Under the pieces are notes generated by a model. It was not told where the DNA came from, did no database searches, and saw only the letters and a list, made by a program, of their open reading frames with translations. This document shows positions 32,647-43,540 of a stretch of DNA of 64,000 nucleotides, one piece after another. The stretch's first letter is position 1; each line of letters starts with the position of its first letter. Source of the stretch: Closterium sp. Naga37s-1. Lineage: Eukaryota; Streptophyta; Zygnematophyceae; Desmidiales; Closteriaceae. The stretch spans positions 2,236,501-2,300,500 of the forward strand of contig CANJKZ010000078.1 in NCBI GenBank assembly GCA_947471745.1, in the 5' to 3' direction. The position numbers were made by a program, and so were the translations under genes.

Positions 32647-32861
32647 TGGCATTAGAGCTTGTTACGTCCTGGCCTGTGGGCCAGCCTCACGCTTCCGCAT
32701 CTGCTTTTCCGGGCGCGCGCCTCGGGCGCGTGGCGATTTTCGTTATGTCCCGCGCACGGGTGGCGCGTGACGTTTGTTCTGCCCTGAGCCGCAGCGGATC
32801 CGCCCCTGGCGCCCGCGACGGTGCCTGCCTGCCTGCCTGCCTGCCCGTCGTGCGCCCCGTG

Positions 32862-33125
32862 GCGCGCGACGGTGCCCTGAGCCGCCGCGGACCCGCCCCT
32901 GGCGCCCGCGACGGTGCCTTGTGCCGCCGCGGACCCGCCCCTGGCGCCCGCGACGGTGCCCTGAGCCGCCGCGGACCCGCCTCTGGCGCCCGCGACGGTG
33001 CCTTGCGCCGCCGCGGACCCGCCCCTGGCGCCCGTGACGGTGGCCTGAGCCGCCGCGGACCCGCCCCTGGCGCCCACGACGGTTCCTTGGGCCGCTGCGG
33101 ACCCGCCCCTGGCGCCCGCGACGGC
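32862..33125 (+). repeat. 42-bp tandem repeat inside element F
   Basis: About six units with the core CGGACCCGCCCCTGGCGCC and CGACGGTGCC. In one frame it reads as a 14-residue repeat (GPAPGARDGALSRR). Confidence 0.85.
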
Positions 33126-33759
33126 GCCTCTGCCTCACCTCGCGCCTGCCTTCGAGCAGCCGCCCCTGCCTCACCAGCGCCTGCACTCGGTGCAGCCGCC
33201 CGTGCCTCACATGCGCCTGGACTCGGTGCAGCCGCCCCTACCCTACCCGCGCCTGCCCTCGGTGCAGCCGCCCCTGCCCTTCCCTGTGCGCCACCCCTCT
33301 GTGGCTGTGGGGCGGCTTCTTCCCCGCCACCCCCCCCCCCCCCCCCCCCCCCCCTCCTCCTTCTTCTTCCTGCTGTGCGTGCAGCCGTGGGGGGGAGGGT
33401 ATGGAGGTGGCGGGTATGGGGGTGATGGGTGGTATGGTCCCTTCCCCTCCTCCTCCTTTCGTTCCCACTGCTGCAGCTGCCGCTGGGGGGAGGGTGTGAG
33501 GGTGTGGGGGAGCCAGGGGAGTGGCATTGGAGTGGCGGGTGTGAGACATCCAGCCCCCGTCCCTCTGAGGTGGGGGGGGGGGGGGGGGGGGGGGGGGGAG
33601 AGTAAAGGGGTGGCAGGAGTGCCTGCCCCCCCCCCCTTTGCTGCTGTACCTGCTTTGTAACCTTGCCTGTTGCCTGCTGTTGCTGTTTTCTCAGTTCGTG
33701 GTGTACCCATCCAGGTTGTGTCGCTGCACAGACTCCTGCTTCTGGCAGTTATGGGGGAG

Positions 33760-33998
33760 TGTTAGAATATGTCTGTAACTGCCTGTAGCTGTAGTTAGTG
33801 TAGTTATTATAAACTTTGTTAGGTGGTGCACCTTCTTTGTTCATTTGCTATATGTTCTTGCAAACCTATAGTGAAGTCATTCATTCTCCTCTCTCGACTC
33901 TCTCGACTTGGCACAAACTCCCTCGACTCCCTTGGCCTAGGCTACTAAGCCTAGGCCCTCACTTAAACCTAACTACCACTTGTGCCACTATCTTAACA
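33760..33998 (+). repeat. 3' LTR of element F
   Basis: 239 bp, ends TCTTAACA, followed by TSD CATCC. Confidence 0.93.
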
Positions 33999-36096
33999 CA
34001 TCCTGTTGCCGGATCTTTGTCTGGTAGCAAACGATAGTATTTAATGTATGCGTATGGCTTCAGTTCCGTGCCATCTCTCAGCTGGAATAAAATCAGGGTC
34101 TTGGCATACCACTCTTCATTAGTGCCGTCCACCAAAGGTCCCCGCACCGCAATGTCCGCCCATAAAAGCTCGCCACTGCTCGAACCGGATGAGGCAACCG
34201 TCCAAAATCTGCATCCAGTGCTGCAGGCATAGCGAGCTCGTTGTGTACCTGCAAGTCACAACCTGATAACGGAAGCACAGTAAAAGGGAATAAATTTAGA
34301 TTTAAATTGTATGTTATTTGGAGAGACTTTTTCCGCACTGTACTCGCGTCAAACCCGAAACAGCTTTTCGGAACCACAAGGCGGAATGAGTTGCAAAACA
34401 ATGTGCCTAGTATCGAGCAAACAATAAGCGCAAAAAATCACGACTCACCTGGATGACGTGGACGTTGCTCCCGTTGCATCCAGGTGCCGCGTCCAGGGCA
34501 CGTCGCAAGTTCTGCAGGTCGCCTGCGAGTTGCCTGTTGAAAGCGGCGTGGCGCGCAGCATCTGGCGCCACTGGTTCCACGAAAGGTGGACACGTTCGCC
34601 TCGGCAAGACCGCCAGCTTCGAGAAGGATCGCGATCCAGTACAGATCGCCTGGAAAATGTGAACAGATGAAAATGAAAGTGTAGAAATGGAAAAATCGTA
34701 AACAAGCATGAAGAAATTGGAAGCATTGACAATTTTACAAAGTTGACTTAAATTGCCTTGCTCACCTGTGTCATATCGCTTCCGCTTGCCGAGCTACGGT
34801 GTAAGTGCTTGCAACCGCAGCCTGTTCACCTCGGCATTCATGACTTGGGCAGCGGCGTTGCGCTTGTTCGAAGCTCGGTACGGGTTCTTCACGTACTCGA
34901 TGTGAAGATGCTCGAATAGTTGCGCGCACCAATGCTCTGGAAGTCCTGCGCGGCAGATAGCGTCGATGTAGTGGCTCACCAGATGCACCTTGATGATGTT
35001 CCAGTTTGATTTCTGGGTGAACGCCTCAAGACCACGGAGCATCTTGTCGAATGGGATAAATCCGATTAATTTGTGAGAGGTGCAAAATCATGTCCATAAT
35101 GGCTAATTGAATGGCACAGGTAAACGTACTTGCTCGCCATGAGCTTGACTTGGCGTAAACTCTCCTTGGTATGCTCGGTGACTCGTGCACAGTATGTATA
35201 CCACTCGATCTACGCGATGATGCCTGAAATCTGATCATCACCTGCATAACCCTTAACAAGGAATGGGAGGATTTGCATGACACTACGATGCTCGTATGCT
35301 TGGTAGGATGCACCATTGCCAAAGTAAGACCCTGAGGGGAGTCTAAGATGCTGGTTGCGGTTGATACTCTTGAAGAATTTCAACCGTGTATCCAACGCTT
35401 CCCTCTGCGTTTCCGTGCATTGAGCACGAATTGCATCAATAATGTACTCTAGGATCCCCAAATCCGCTTGGTGCATAATATCCGGCATAAGGCACATATA
35501 CGGGTTGAGAAGTGCATGAGACTGAAAACGCCATCCCCAAAGGAAACATTTCACGGGGTGTGTCGATAGCTCCATGTTCTCCCCCGTGAACAAGCAACGG
35601 CGTTTTAACAAAGAAACAATCGTTCTTTGCATGGTCGGCAAGCGTGGATTTGGTCGGTCAACCAAATCCTTCAAGTTTTCCTTGTACACAGCGCAAATGG
35701 AGCAAGGGTGGCTTGTGTTCCATCCTTGCTTGGTGCACGACACCTTGCATGTCTCCAGGTAGTTGGCAACATATGCATAGAGCGCGGGCCACACATTGTA
35801 TGACACTCCGGACACGTCTTCAATAGGAATACCATGATGTGACGCCGTGATCAAAGGCTCAAGAACGGTGTGCATGATATTTTGGAACAAAAAAAGCTTA
35901 TCATCAGAGTTATACTCCGAAGGGTATTCGGGCAAAAGAGCTAGCAACATATGACCGAATGGTTTCCATCGATCATCTTTATCAATGTTGGCCAAGGTAA
36001 GATATATCGGATGGCCTTTGGCTTTCCCCCGATGATCCAAATGCGTCTCATCACTAGCAAGGATGAGAGCACACACCACCCCATTAGGGTCCTCTT

Positions 36097-36226
36097 TGTC
36101 AAACTTATATGCTATAGTCTGTTTAGGCTGTAGTGGGGTAGTTCTTACAGGGTACAACACTTTTAGGTTTCCCATATGTACCCACCTGCTTTCTAGTTCA
36201 GTCATTCATTCGCTCACATTCAAACA
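36097..36226 (+). repeat. 5' LTR of copia C1
   Basis: 130 bp, TGTCAAACTTATATG to TTCAAACA. Confidence 0.93.
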
Positions 36227-36289
36227 TGGTATTCTGAGCAGGTTCCCTAGTGGGAACGTTTTTTTTTTTTAAGGGCCCACCACAACTTT

Positions 36290-37010
36290 TTTTTCCTGCC
36301 CTGCCCGAAGCGCGCATCGCGCCCTACCCGTCGTGGCCCCTTTGTCGCCCATCCCGGCCCCTGTAGGACGCGACCCCTACTGCCCGTAGTGGCCCCTACT
36401 GCCCGTCGCGGCCCTAGCCCGTCGCAGCCCTCTGCTGGCGCGGCCCCTGCTGACGCGGCCCCTGCTAGCGCGGCCCCTGCTGACATGGCCCCCTGCTGGC
36501 GCGGCCCCTGCTGGCGCGGCCCCTGCTGGCGCGACCCCTACTGTCGCGGCCCCCCTGCCGTCGCCACCCCTACTGGCGCGGCCCCTACTGTCACGGCCCG
36601 GCCCTGCTGGCGCGGCCCCTGCTGATGTGGCCCCCCCTGCTGACGCGCCCCCCCCCCCTGCTGACGCGGCCCCCTGCTGGCGAGGCCCCTGCTGTCGCGG
36701 CCCCTACTGTCGCGGCCCCCCTGCCGTCGCCATCCCTACTGGCGCGGCCCCTACTGTCAAGACCCGGCCCTGCTGGCGCGGCCCCTGCTGACGCGGCCCC
36801 CCCTGCTGACGTGCCCCCCCCCCCCTTCTGACGCGGCCCCCTGCTGGCGAGGCCCCTGCTGACGCGGCCCTGCTGGCGCGGCCCCTGCTGACGCGGCCCC
36901 TCTGCTGACGCGCCCCCCCCCCCTGCTGGCGAGGCCCCTGCTGACGAGGCCCCTGCTGACGAGGCCCTCCGCTGCCTCCACCACCTCCACCGCCGCCACT
37001 GAATACCCCA
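36290..37010 (+). other. GC-rich leader of copia C1
   Basis: Imperfect repeats of GCCCCTGCTG(G/A)CGCG. The T tract and GGGCCCACCAC lie at its start (36249-36283). Confidence 0.75.
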
Positions 37011-37053
37011 CTCCCGGTACCACCCCCACCTCCACCGGGGCCTGCCCCTACCT

Positions 37054-38402
37054 GTGTTCCCTGTGTCGAGGGCCGGCAGCGCACCGCTCCTCACTCCTCC
37101 ACGTTCCCTCCGACTGAGGCTCCTCTGCAGACTCTTCACATGGACGCATGGGGCCCAGCCCGCGTCCGTGGACAGGGTCACGAGCGTTACTTCCTGCTGG
37201 TCGTTGACGACTACTCGCGTTACACCACAGTCTTCCTGTTGCGCAGCAAGGGTGAGGTCCCTGAGGTGTTGATCGACTGGATCCGCGGTACTCGTCGCCA
37301 GCTCAGCGAGTGTTTCGGCTCGGACCTTCCTGTTCTGCGTCTGCACTCAGACAGAGGTGGTGGGTTTTCCTCCGACCTCCTGAGGGCCTTCTGTCGTGTG
37401 GAGGGCATTCGCCAGACGTTCATGCTTCCGGCCTCCCCACAGCAAAATGGGATTGCTGAGCGCCGCATTTGGCATGGTCATGGACGTCGCTCGTACGTCC
37501 ATGATCCATGCGGCTGCTCCCCATTTTCTGTGGCCGTTCGCGATTCAGTACGCTGCGCATCAGATCAACCTTCAGCCTCGTGTCTCCTTGCCGGAGACCA
37601 CACCTACTCTGCGGTGGACGGGGAAGGTTGGTGATGCGTCCGCGTTCCGTGTCTGGGGATCTCGAGCCTTTGTCCGCGATACTTCAGTGGACAAGCTGTC
37701 CTCCCGTGCCGTTCCCTGTGTCTTCCTTGGCTTCCCTCCTGACGCACCCAGGTGGCAGTTCTACCACCCCACCTCGCGTCGTGTTCTGTCCTCTCAGGAC
37801 GTCACGTTTGACGAGTCGGTGTCTTGCTACCGTCTCTTTCCCTACCGCACTGCCTCTCTCCCCCCCCCCGCCGCTCTTCGTAGCACCAAGTACTCCCCCG
37901 GTAGACCCCCTCCCCCCCGAGGGTCCTGCCCCCTCAGGTGTGTCCCAGGTAGACCCTGCCGAGCCAGTCGAGGTAGCTGTCGACTCAGGTGCTGCTAGGG
38001 GTGCTGAGCCTGAGCGTGTGGAGCCTGGGGGTGCTGAGTCTGGGGGTGCTGAGTCTGGGGGTGCTGAGTCTGGGCGTGCTGAGCCTGGGGGTGCTGAGCC
38101 TGGGCGTGTGGAGCCTGCGGGTACTGCGTATGGAGGTGCTGAGCCTGCGCGTGCTGAGCCTGGAGGTGCTCTAGGTGTCCCGTCGCGGCGGGAGCCCCTG
38201 TCTCCACAGCAGCTTCGTGAGTGGTACTCTCGGCGCTGTCGAGGTGGTGCTGGTGCTGCTGGTGCTGGTGCTGCTGGAGCTGCTGGAGGTGCTGCTGGTG
38301 CTGGTGCTGCTGGAGCTGCTGGAGGTGCTGCTGGAGCTGCTGGAGGTGCTGCTGGAGCTGCTGGAGGTGCAGCTGGTGCTGGAGGTGCTGGTGGTGCTGG
38401 AG
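37054..38402 (+). pseudogene. copia C1 integrase fragment and linker
   Basis: It starts at the CVEGRQ-equivalent, includes the first catalytic Asp (MDAWGPARV, near 37140) and HSDRGGGFSS (near 37346), where Glu of the usual GGEF is Gly. A frame change near 37465 follows the IAERR motif. The linker then repeats GGAES / GAAGAAGG up to the 1-kb insertion. Confidence 0.85.
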
Positions 38403-39423
38403 TGTTGTGCCAAAGTACTATAGTGGCACGGTCATCGCACTCCCATTCAGCCTACAAGCCTGCTCAGCTTCTGGAATTTTGTGGGGAGGTGCTTCAATAT
38501 GTGTTCTTCATACCCTCAAAGTTTCAGAATTTTTGAAGCAGTTTACACGGCATGGCAACATTTTTAGTTTCAAGACTTATGGCATCCCGGAAGTGTGTGT
38601 TACTCTTTTTTGGTAACACCCGAGTTCACCATTTCGGCTGCTGACTCATCTATCGAGCTCGGATTGGTCTGAAAATCGGTGTGCCAGTCCTTTGCCATGT
38701 TGTTCAGGTTGTCACCGAGTTTCAGGACAACCCAGCATCGGAGCAGCACGTGACAGCTGTCGAAAGTTACTGTTCCGTAGTCATGGTGCACTGTTGGCAG
38801 CATTTCCCTTGCCACCCTTTCATTGTTGTCATGCCAATGGTGCAGGGACAGAGAATGAGACAAGAAGTACAGGTGGTCAAGTGGGACTCTACCACCCTCC
38901 TTTTGAGAAGTGTGGTCTTCTTGGAAGCAGCTTGCAAGAGGGTGCAAGTGGGAAGACAAGCTGACTCATGGTTGGCTTGACTCACTATTGGTAGCCTTGA
39001 GTACAGCTCTGAACATCCAAGTGTGGTTGGCTTTGCTGACCTAGCTAGGACGTTTCCCATCCTTCTCTAGCCTTTCTCACCTAGGACTCAACCTTCTCTG
39101 AGTTCCCAGGATGGTCCCAACCCCTTAAGAGTCCCCTAGGCAATGTTGCACTTAACCTCTTCCTTGCATCAATGAAGCTACTCGTTTTTCAGCCGAGCTT
39201 ACGTTTTTTGTTCACTGCGTAGCGCATACACCTCTGATGAAAGCAAGCCATATACCGTTGGAAAGCAGACACCTGAAGCTAACGTCTGTCCAAGTTTCAG
39301 CCTCGTTTGTTATTGGAGCTGATCGTGACGGCGTTTTGAACAGAGGCGGTTCGAAGTCATCAGATTCTGCTTAGGTGGTTTCAAGGGCATCTACGACCCC
39401 TAAGTGGACTCTAGACTAAAACA
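38403..39423. mobile_element. Probable solo LTR or similar insertion inside C1
   Basis: 1,021 bp of unrelated, lower-GC sequence breaks the GGTGCTGCTGGAG repeat array. It begins TGTTGTGCC and ends CTAAAACA (TG...CA), and TGGAG flanks both sides (38398-38402 and 39424-39428). Since TGGAG recurs in the host repeat, the TSD is weak evidence. It has no coding capacity. Confidence 0.6.
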
Positions 39424-39428
39424 TGGAG

Positions 39429-40326
39429 CTGCTGGAGCTGCTGGAGGTGCTGCTGGTGCTGGAGCTGCTGGAGGTGCTGCTGGAGCTACTGGCGGTGCTG
39501 CTGGAGCTACTGGCGGTGCTGCTAGTGCTGGAGGTGCTGCTGGTGCTGGGGCTGCTGGAGCTCCTGGAGGTGCTGCTGGTGCTGGAGCTGCTGGAGCTGC
39601 TGGAGGTGCTGCTGGGACTGGAGACCCTGGGGCTGAGGGTACCGGTTCTGTCTCTGCTGTTTCTGGAGGCGCTGCGCGGCCGCGGCCGTACTATGTTCCA
39701 CTCCTTCAGCAGGTTCTTGGTTCCCCGCCTTCTCCTGGTCCCTACTCCTCTCAGTGGTAGGCAGCCATGGACGCCGAGATGGCTTCCTGGATGTCCACAG
39801 GCACCTACGTAGACGAGGTTCCCCCACCTGGGGCAAACATCGTCAGTGGCATGTGAATCTTCAGGGTGAAGCGGCCGCTACGCAGCGGTCGTCACAGGGT
39901 TACACCTTCTGTCTTGGCTCCGGTTCTGTCTCTTGGCGGTCTACCCGCTCTTCTTCTGTTCTCAGCTCCAGTTGTGAGGCTGAGATCTATGCTGGGGCCA
40001 TGGCTGCACAGGAGCTACGCTGGCTCACCTACCTGCTGACCGACTTGGGAGAGGCGCCTCGTTCTCCTCCAGTTCTGTACATCGACAACAAGGCCATGCT
40101 GGCCTTGTGTCAGGAGCACAGACTGGAGCACAGAACGAAGCACATTGCTTTGCGCTACTTCCTTGCTCGAGAGTTGCAGCAGCGTGGCCAGCTTCATCTT
40201 GCTTACGTGGCCTCTCAGGCCAACACTGCTGATGTTTTCACCAAGGCACTTCAGCCTTGTGATCATCAGCGTTTCTGTACTGTGTTAGGCCTTGTACCTA
40301 CTGTGCCTCACTTGTTGACTTCTTGA
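39429..40326 (+). pseudogene. copia C1 linker end, RT stub and RNase H
   Basis: After Ala/Gly repeats the pol frame gives the RT start (MDAEMASW, GANIVSGM, then TGA for Trp near 39855). It jumps near 39880 to RNase H (SQGYTFCLGSGSVSWRST, CEAEIYAGAM, YIDNKAML, HIALRYFLARE, ANTADVFTKAL), ending at TGA 40324. The RT core including YVDD is deleted. Confidence 0.88.
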
Positions 40327-40555
40327 CTCTGCTTGTACTGTACTCTATATACTTATACCTGCATGCTTACACTTGCTAGGTTGTGTTCACTGTATTGTTT
40401 GTTCTCCTTTATATAACTCTGCATGTGAACTGGCCTTGTGGCCATTTGCTTGTGCTCAGACTGCGTGGTGACTTTGTGATCCACCCTGAGCTTGCTTTGC
40501 CTTTCTTGACTGGTCTTGTGACCTCTTGTTCTCGCCCACTTTGCCTATGGGGGTG

Positions 40556-40685
40556 TGTCAAACTTATATGCTATAGTCTGTTTAGGCTGTAGTGGGGTAG
40601 TTCTTACAGGGTACAACACTTTTAGGTTTCCCATATGTACCCACCTGCTTTCTAGTTCAGTCATTCATTCGCTCATATTCTAACA
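40556..40685 (+). repeat. 3' LTR of copia C1
   Basis: 130 bp, preceded by PPT CCTATGGGGGTG and followed by TSD CTCTT. Confidence 0.93.
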
Positions 40686-41222
40686 CTCTTTTCTTATCTC
40701 TTTATGGAGAGCATCCCACCAATCTCCCTTCTCTGGAGTGGAGTACACATATTTCACATTTGAGGCACGAGGGGTGGGGTGCAAAGCAAGTTTTTTGGCC
40801 ACTTTTGGGTGTGTCAGAAGATCTTTGATGCCTTGGATGGCATCACAGTAGAAATATTCAACATAAGGCTTACCCGCTAGCCGCAATTTGGCCTTTCTCC
40901 GATTCCGATGCGCATCGGGTGCGTGGTGGTCCGCATACTTCTCAACGTCTCTCATGTTTTTGAGCTCGCGCAATTGCTCGAGACACGCATCGTGGTGGTT
41001 AAAAATATGTAGCAACTCATCAACTTTCTTCTTGCTAACTCCACAAGTGAGCAACCAATGCACAAATGCATTCAAAAAGGTGAACAGCGGACTCTCTTCA
41101 CCGTCATTTGTGCTGCCCTCGGCCTCACCATTCGTATGGGCAGAGGTGGCGTCATCGGGCAACACATCCGGAGTTGAATCCACACTATTTTAGGGAGTGG
41201 GGGCTGGATGGAATGAGTCGGG

Positions 41223-41353
41223 TGTCAAACATATATGCTATAGTCTATCTAGGCTGTCGTGGGGTAGTTCTTATAGGGTACAACACTTTTAAGTTTCCTA
41301 CTTGTACCCACCTGCTTGCTAGTTCAGTCACTCATTCGGTCAATATTCTAACA
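41223..41353 (+). repeat. 5' LTR of D2
   Basis: 131 bp, TGTCAAACATATATG to TTCTAACA. PBS TGGTATTCTGAGC follows at 41354, then hairpin GTTCCC-TCGT-GGGAAC. Confidence 0.93.
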
Positions 41354-41399
41354 TGGTATTCTGAGCAGGTTCCCTCGTGGGAACGTTTTTTTAGGGCCC

Positions 41400-42160
41400 A
41401 CCACGAGCATTTTTTTTTCCTGCCCTGCCCGAAGCGCGCCTCGCACCTGCCTTACCTGAGCCGTCGCGCGCCCTTCCTTAGCTGGCCCGTCGCGGCCCTG
41501 CCTCAGCCGGCCCGTCCCGGCCCGTAGCTGCCCGTCGCTGGCCCGTCGCCACGCGTCGCGGCCCTGCCTTAGCCGCCCACTGCGGCCCCGTGCTGCCCTT
41601 CGCCGCCCGTTGCTGGCCCGTCCCGGCCCGTCCCGGCCCGTCTAGGCCCGACCCGGCCCGTCCCGGCCCCTTTGCCGCCCGTCGTCGGCCTGTTCGCCGC
41701 CCGTCGCGGCCTCTGCCCTGCAGCCGCCCTCTCGCGGCCCCTGCCCTGCTGCCGCCCCAGTCGCGGCCCTGCCTTCGCCGCCCGTCGCGGCCCCTGCCCT
41801 GCAGCCGCCCCCTGTCGCGGCCCTGCCCTGCAGCCGCCCACTGTCGCGGCCCTGTCTTCGCCGCCCGTCGCGGCCCCTGCCCTGCAGCCGCCCCCTGTTG
41901 CGGCCCTGCCTTGCTGCCGCCCCAGTCGCGGCCCTGCCTTCACCGCCCGTCGCGGCCTATGACCTAAACCGCCAGCTGCGGCCCTGCCCTGCACCCGCCC
42001 CTGGTAAGCACCCGCGCTTCCCTGCCGCGCCGCCAGGATCCGAGCCGCGCGGCCCTGCCGAGCCGCACCGCCCAGCCGAGCCACGCCGCCCCACCGAGCC
42101 GCGCCGCCCAGCTGAGCCGAGCCGCACTGCCGAGCAGCGCTGCCCTTTTACTTGCACTGC
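41400..42160 (+). other. GC-rich leader of D2
   Basis: Repeats of GGCCCGTCCCGGCC and CGGCCCTGCCCTGCAGCCGCC, then GCTACTGCT repeats just before the Gag ATG. No credible coding. Confidence 0.75.
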
Positions 42161-42215
42161 TTCTGCTGCCACTACTGCTACTGCTGCTACTGCTGCTACT
42201 GCTGCTACTGCTGCT

Positions 42216-43540
42216 ATGGCTAGCCCTACTGTTCTCACCTTTGATGCTGAGGGGCGTGCAGTTGACTTTGACGTGTGGGTTGACGACCTGCAGCTCTTTC
42301 TTCAGTGTGACTCTAGGGATGGGGTATCCCATTTCGATCACACGTCCGGTGTCTCTACTGCACTTGCTGCCACAGCTGACAGTACGGTTCGCTCGCAGTG
42401 GACCACTCGTGACGCAGTTCGTCGCCTTGCTGTTCGTAATCACCTACCGCCTGCTGAGCGCGCGCATTTTGGCCAGTGCAAGACTGCTAAGTCTTTGTAC
42501 GACGCTGTAGTTGCGAGCTACTCCTCCCCTACCACTGCTGCCCTCAGCCGCCTCATGCTGCCGTACCTTTTTCCGGACCTTGCCGCCTTTGCCACAGTTG
42601 CCGACCTCATTACTCACCTCCGCACTAGTGACACCCGCTACCGCGCTGCCCTTCCCACTGAGTTCTGTGCCAAGACCCCCCCCCCCCATGTACATCACCC
42701 TTTACTACCTAGTCACCCGCCTCCCTAACTCCCTTGCTTCAGTCAGGGACAACTTTCTCTCCCTTTGCCCCACCGAGCTCAATGTCGACCTGCTAGAGGA
42801 GCGCCTCGCTGCAGCTGAGAAGAGTATCTTAGCTGTAGGTGCTTCTTGCGGCGACCGTCGCACCCCTTTCTTTGAGGGGTGTTCCCCTGTCCCCCTTCTC
42901 CCCTCTGTTGCTTCTGCTGCTGCTGTCGACCTCGTTGGCATTGAGGAGGTCGGGGCTGCGTCTGCCCCCAGTGGGAGGCGCCGCAACAGCAAGGGCAAGG
43001 GGAGCAAGGGTGGTGGAGGGGACGGCGGGGGCGGCGGCGGAGGCGGTGGAGGAGGCGGAGGGGGTGGCGGTGGAGGTGGGGGTGGTGCCGGGAGTGGGGG
43101 CTTCAATGGCGGCTGTGGAGGTGGTGGAGGCAGCGGCGGAGGTGGTGGAGGCAGCGGCAGCGGTGGTGGAGGCAGCGGCAGCGGTGGTGGAGGTGGCAGC
43201 GGCGGTGGTGCTGGTCGAGGTGCAGCCGCGCAGCGTGGAGGCTTTGGTGGTAGCCAGCGCTAGAAGCAGCCGCGTTCCCGTGAGACCCCGTCGGCCCAGC
43301 AGCTTCGTGAGTGGTACGCTGGGTGTGGGAGGTCTGGGGGTGCTGGTCCCTGTACTTACGTTCTTCGCACCGGCGGGCGTTGTGGGGAGACGTGCGGGCT
43401 GCCACACACTGCGCAGCGCTGCTTCGGTCGCCTGAATGACGCCTGGCGCGCCCAGTTTCCTGACGCTGTTGATCTCCCTCGCTGGGGTGATCTGCTTAGG
43501 CAGAATGTTGCTATCTTTGATCTTGATTTCGATGCTATCC
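42216..43540 (+). pseudogene. gag: D2 Gag
   Basis: The ATG at 42216 begins MASPTVLTFDAEGR. The frame breaks at a run of C near 42676-42686, then continues with MYITLYYLVTRLPNSL. A poly-Gly tract follows (43010-43250), with a TAG near 43261. The Cys/His box reads CTYVLRTGGRCGETCGLPH...C (C-X13-C-X3-H-X4-C). Confidence 0.87.

Larger units (their letters stand above)
32414..33998 (+). mobile_element. Small non-autonomous LTR retrotransposon F
   Basis: 1,585 bp: LTRs of 233 bp (32414-32646) and 239 bp (33760-33998), TGTTAGAAT...ATCTTAACA. A PBS TGGCATTAGAGC follows the 5' LTR and a PPT ATGGGGGAG precedes the 3' LTR. TSD CATCC lies at 32409-32413 and 33999-34003. The interior has no gag or pol. 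A long open frame (32628-33425) holds a 14-residue repeat encoded by a 42-bp tandem repeat and homopolymer tracts; I doubt it is a protein. It interrupts the last exon of the Plavaka gene, whose frame is restored on removal. Confidence 0.93.
36097..40685 (+). mobile_element. Ty1/copia element C1, internally deleted
   Basis: 4,589 bp with 130-bp LTRs differing at two sites, and TSD CTCTT (36092-36096 and 40686-40690). PBS TGGTATTCTGAGC is at 36227. It keeps the leader, part of integrase, the linker and RNase H, but has lost all of Gag and protease, the IN zinc finger and most of RT. A 1-kb insertion lies in the linker. It could move only with proteins from a relative such as element C. Confidence 0.95.
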
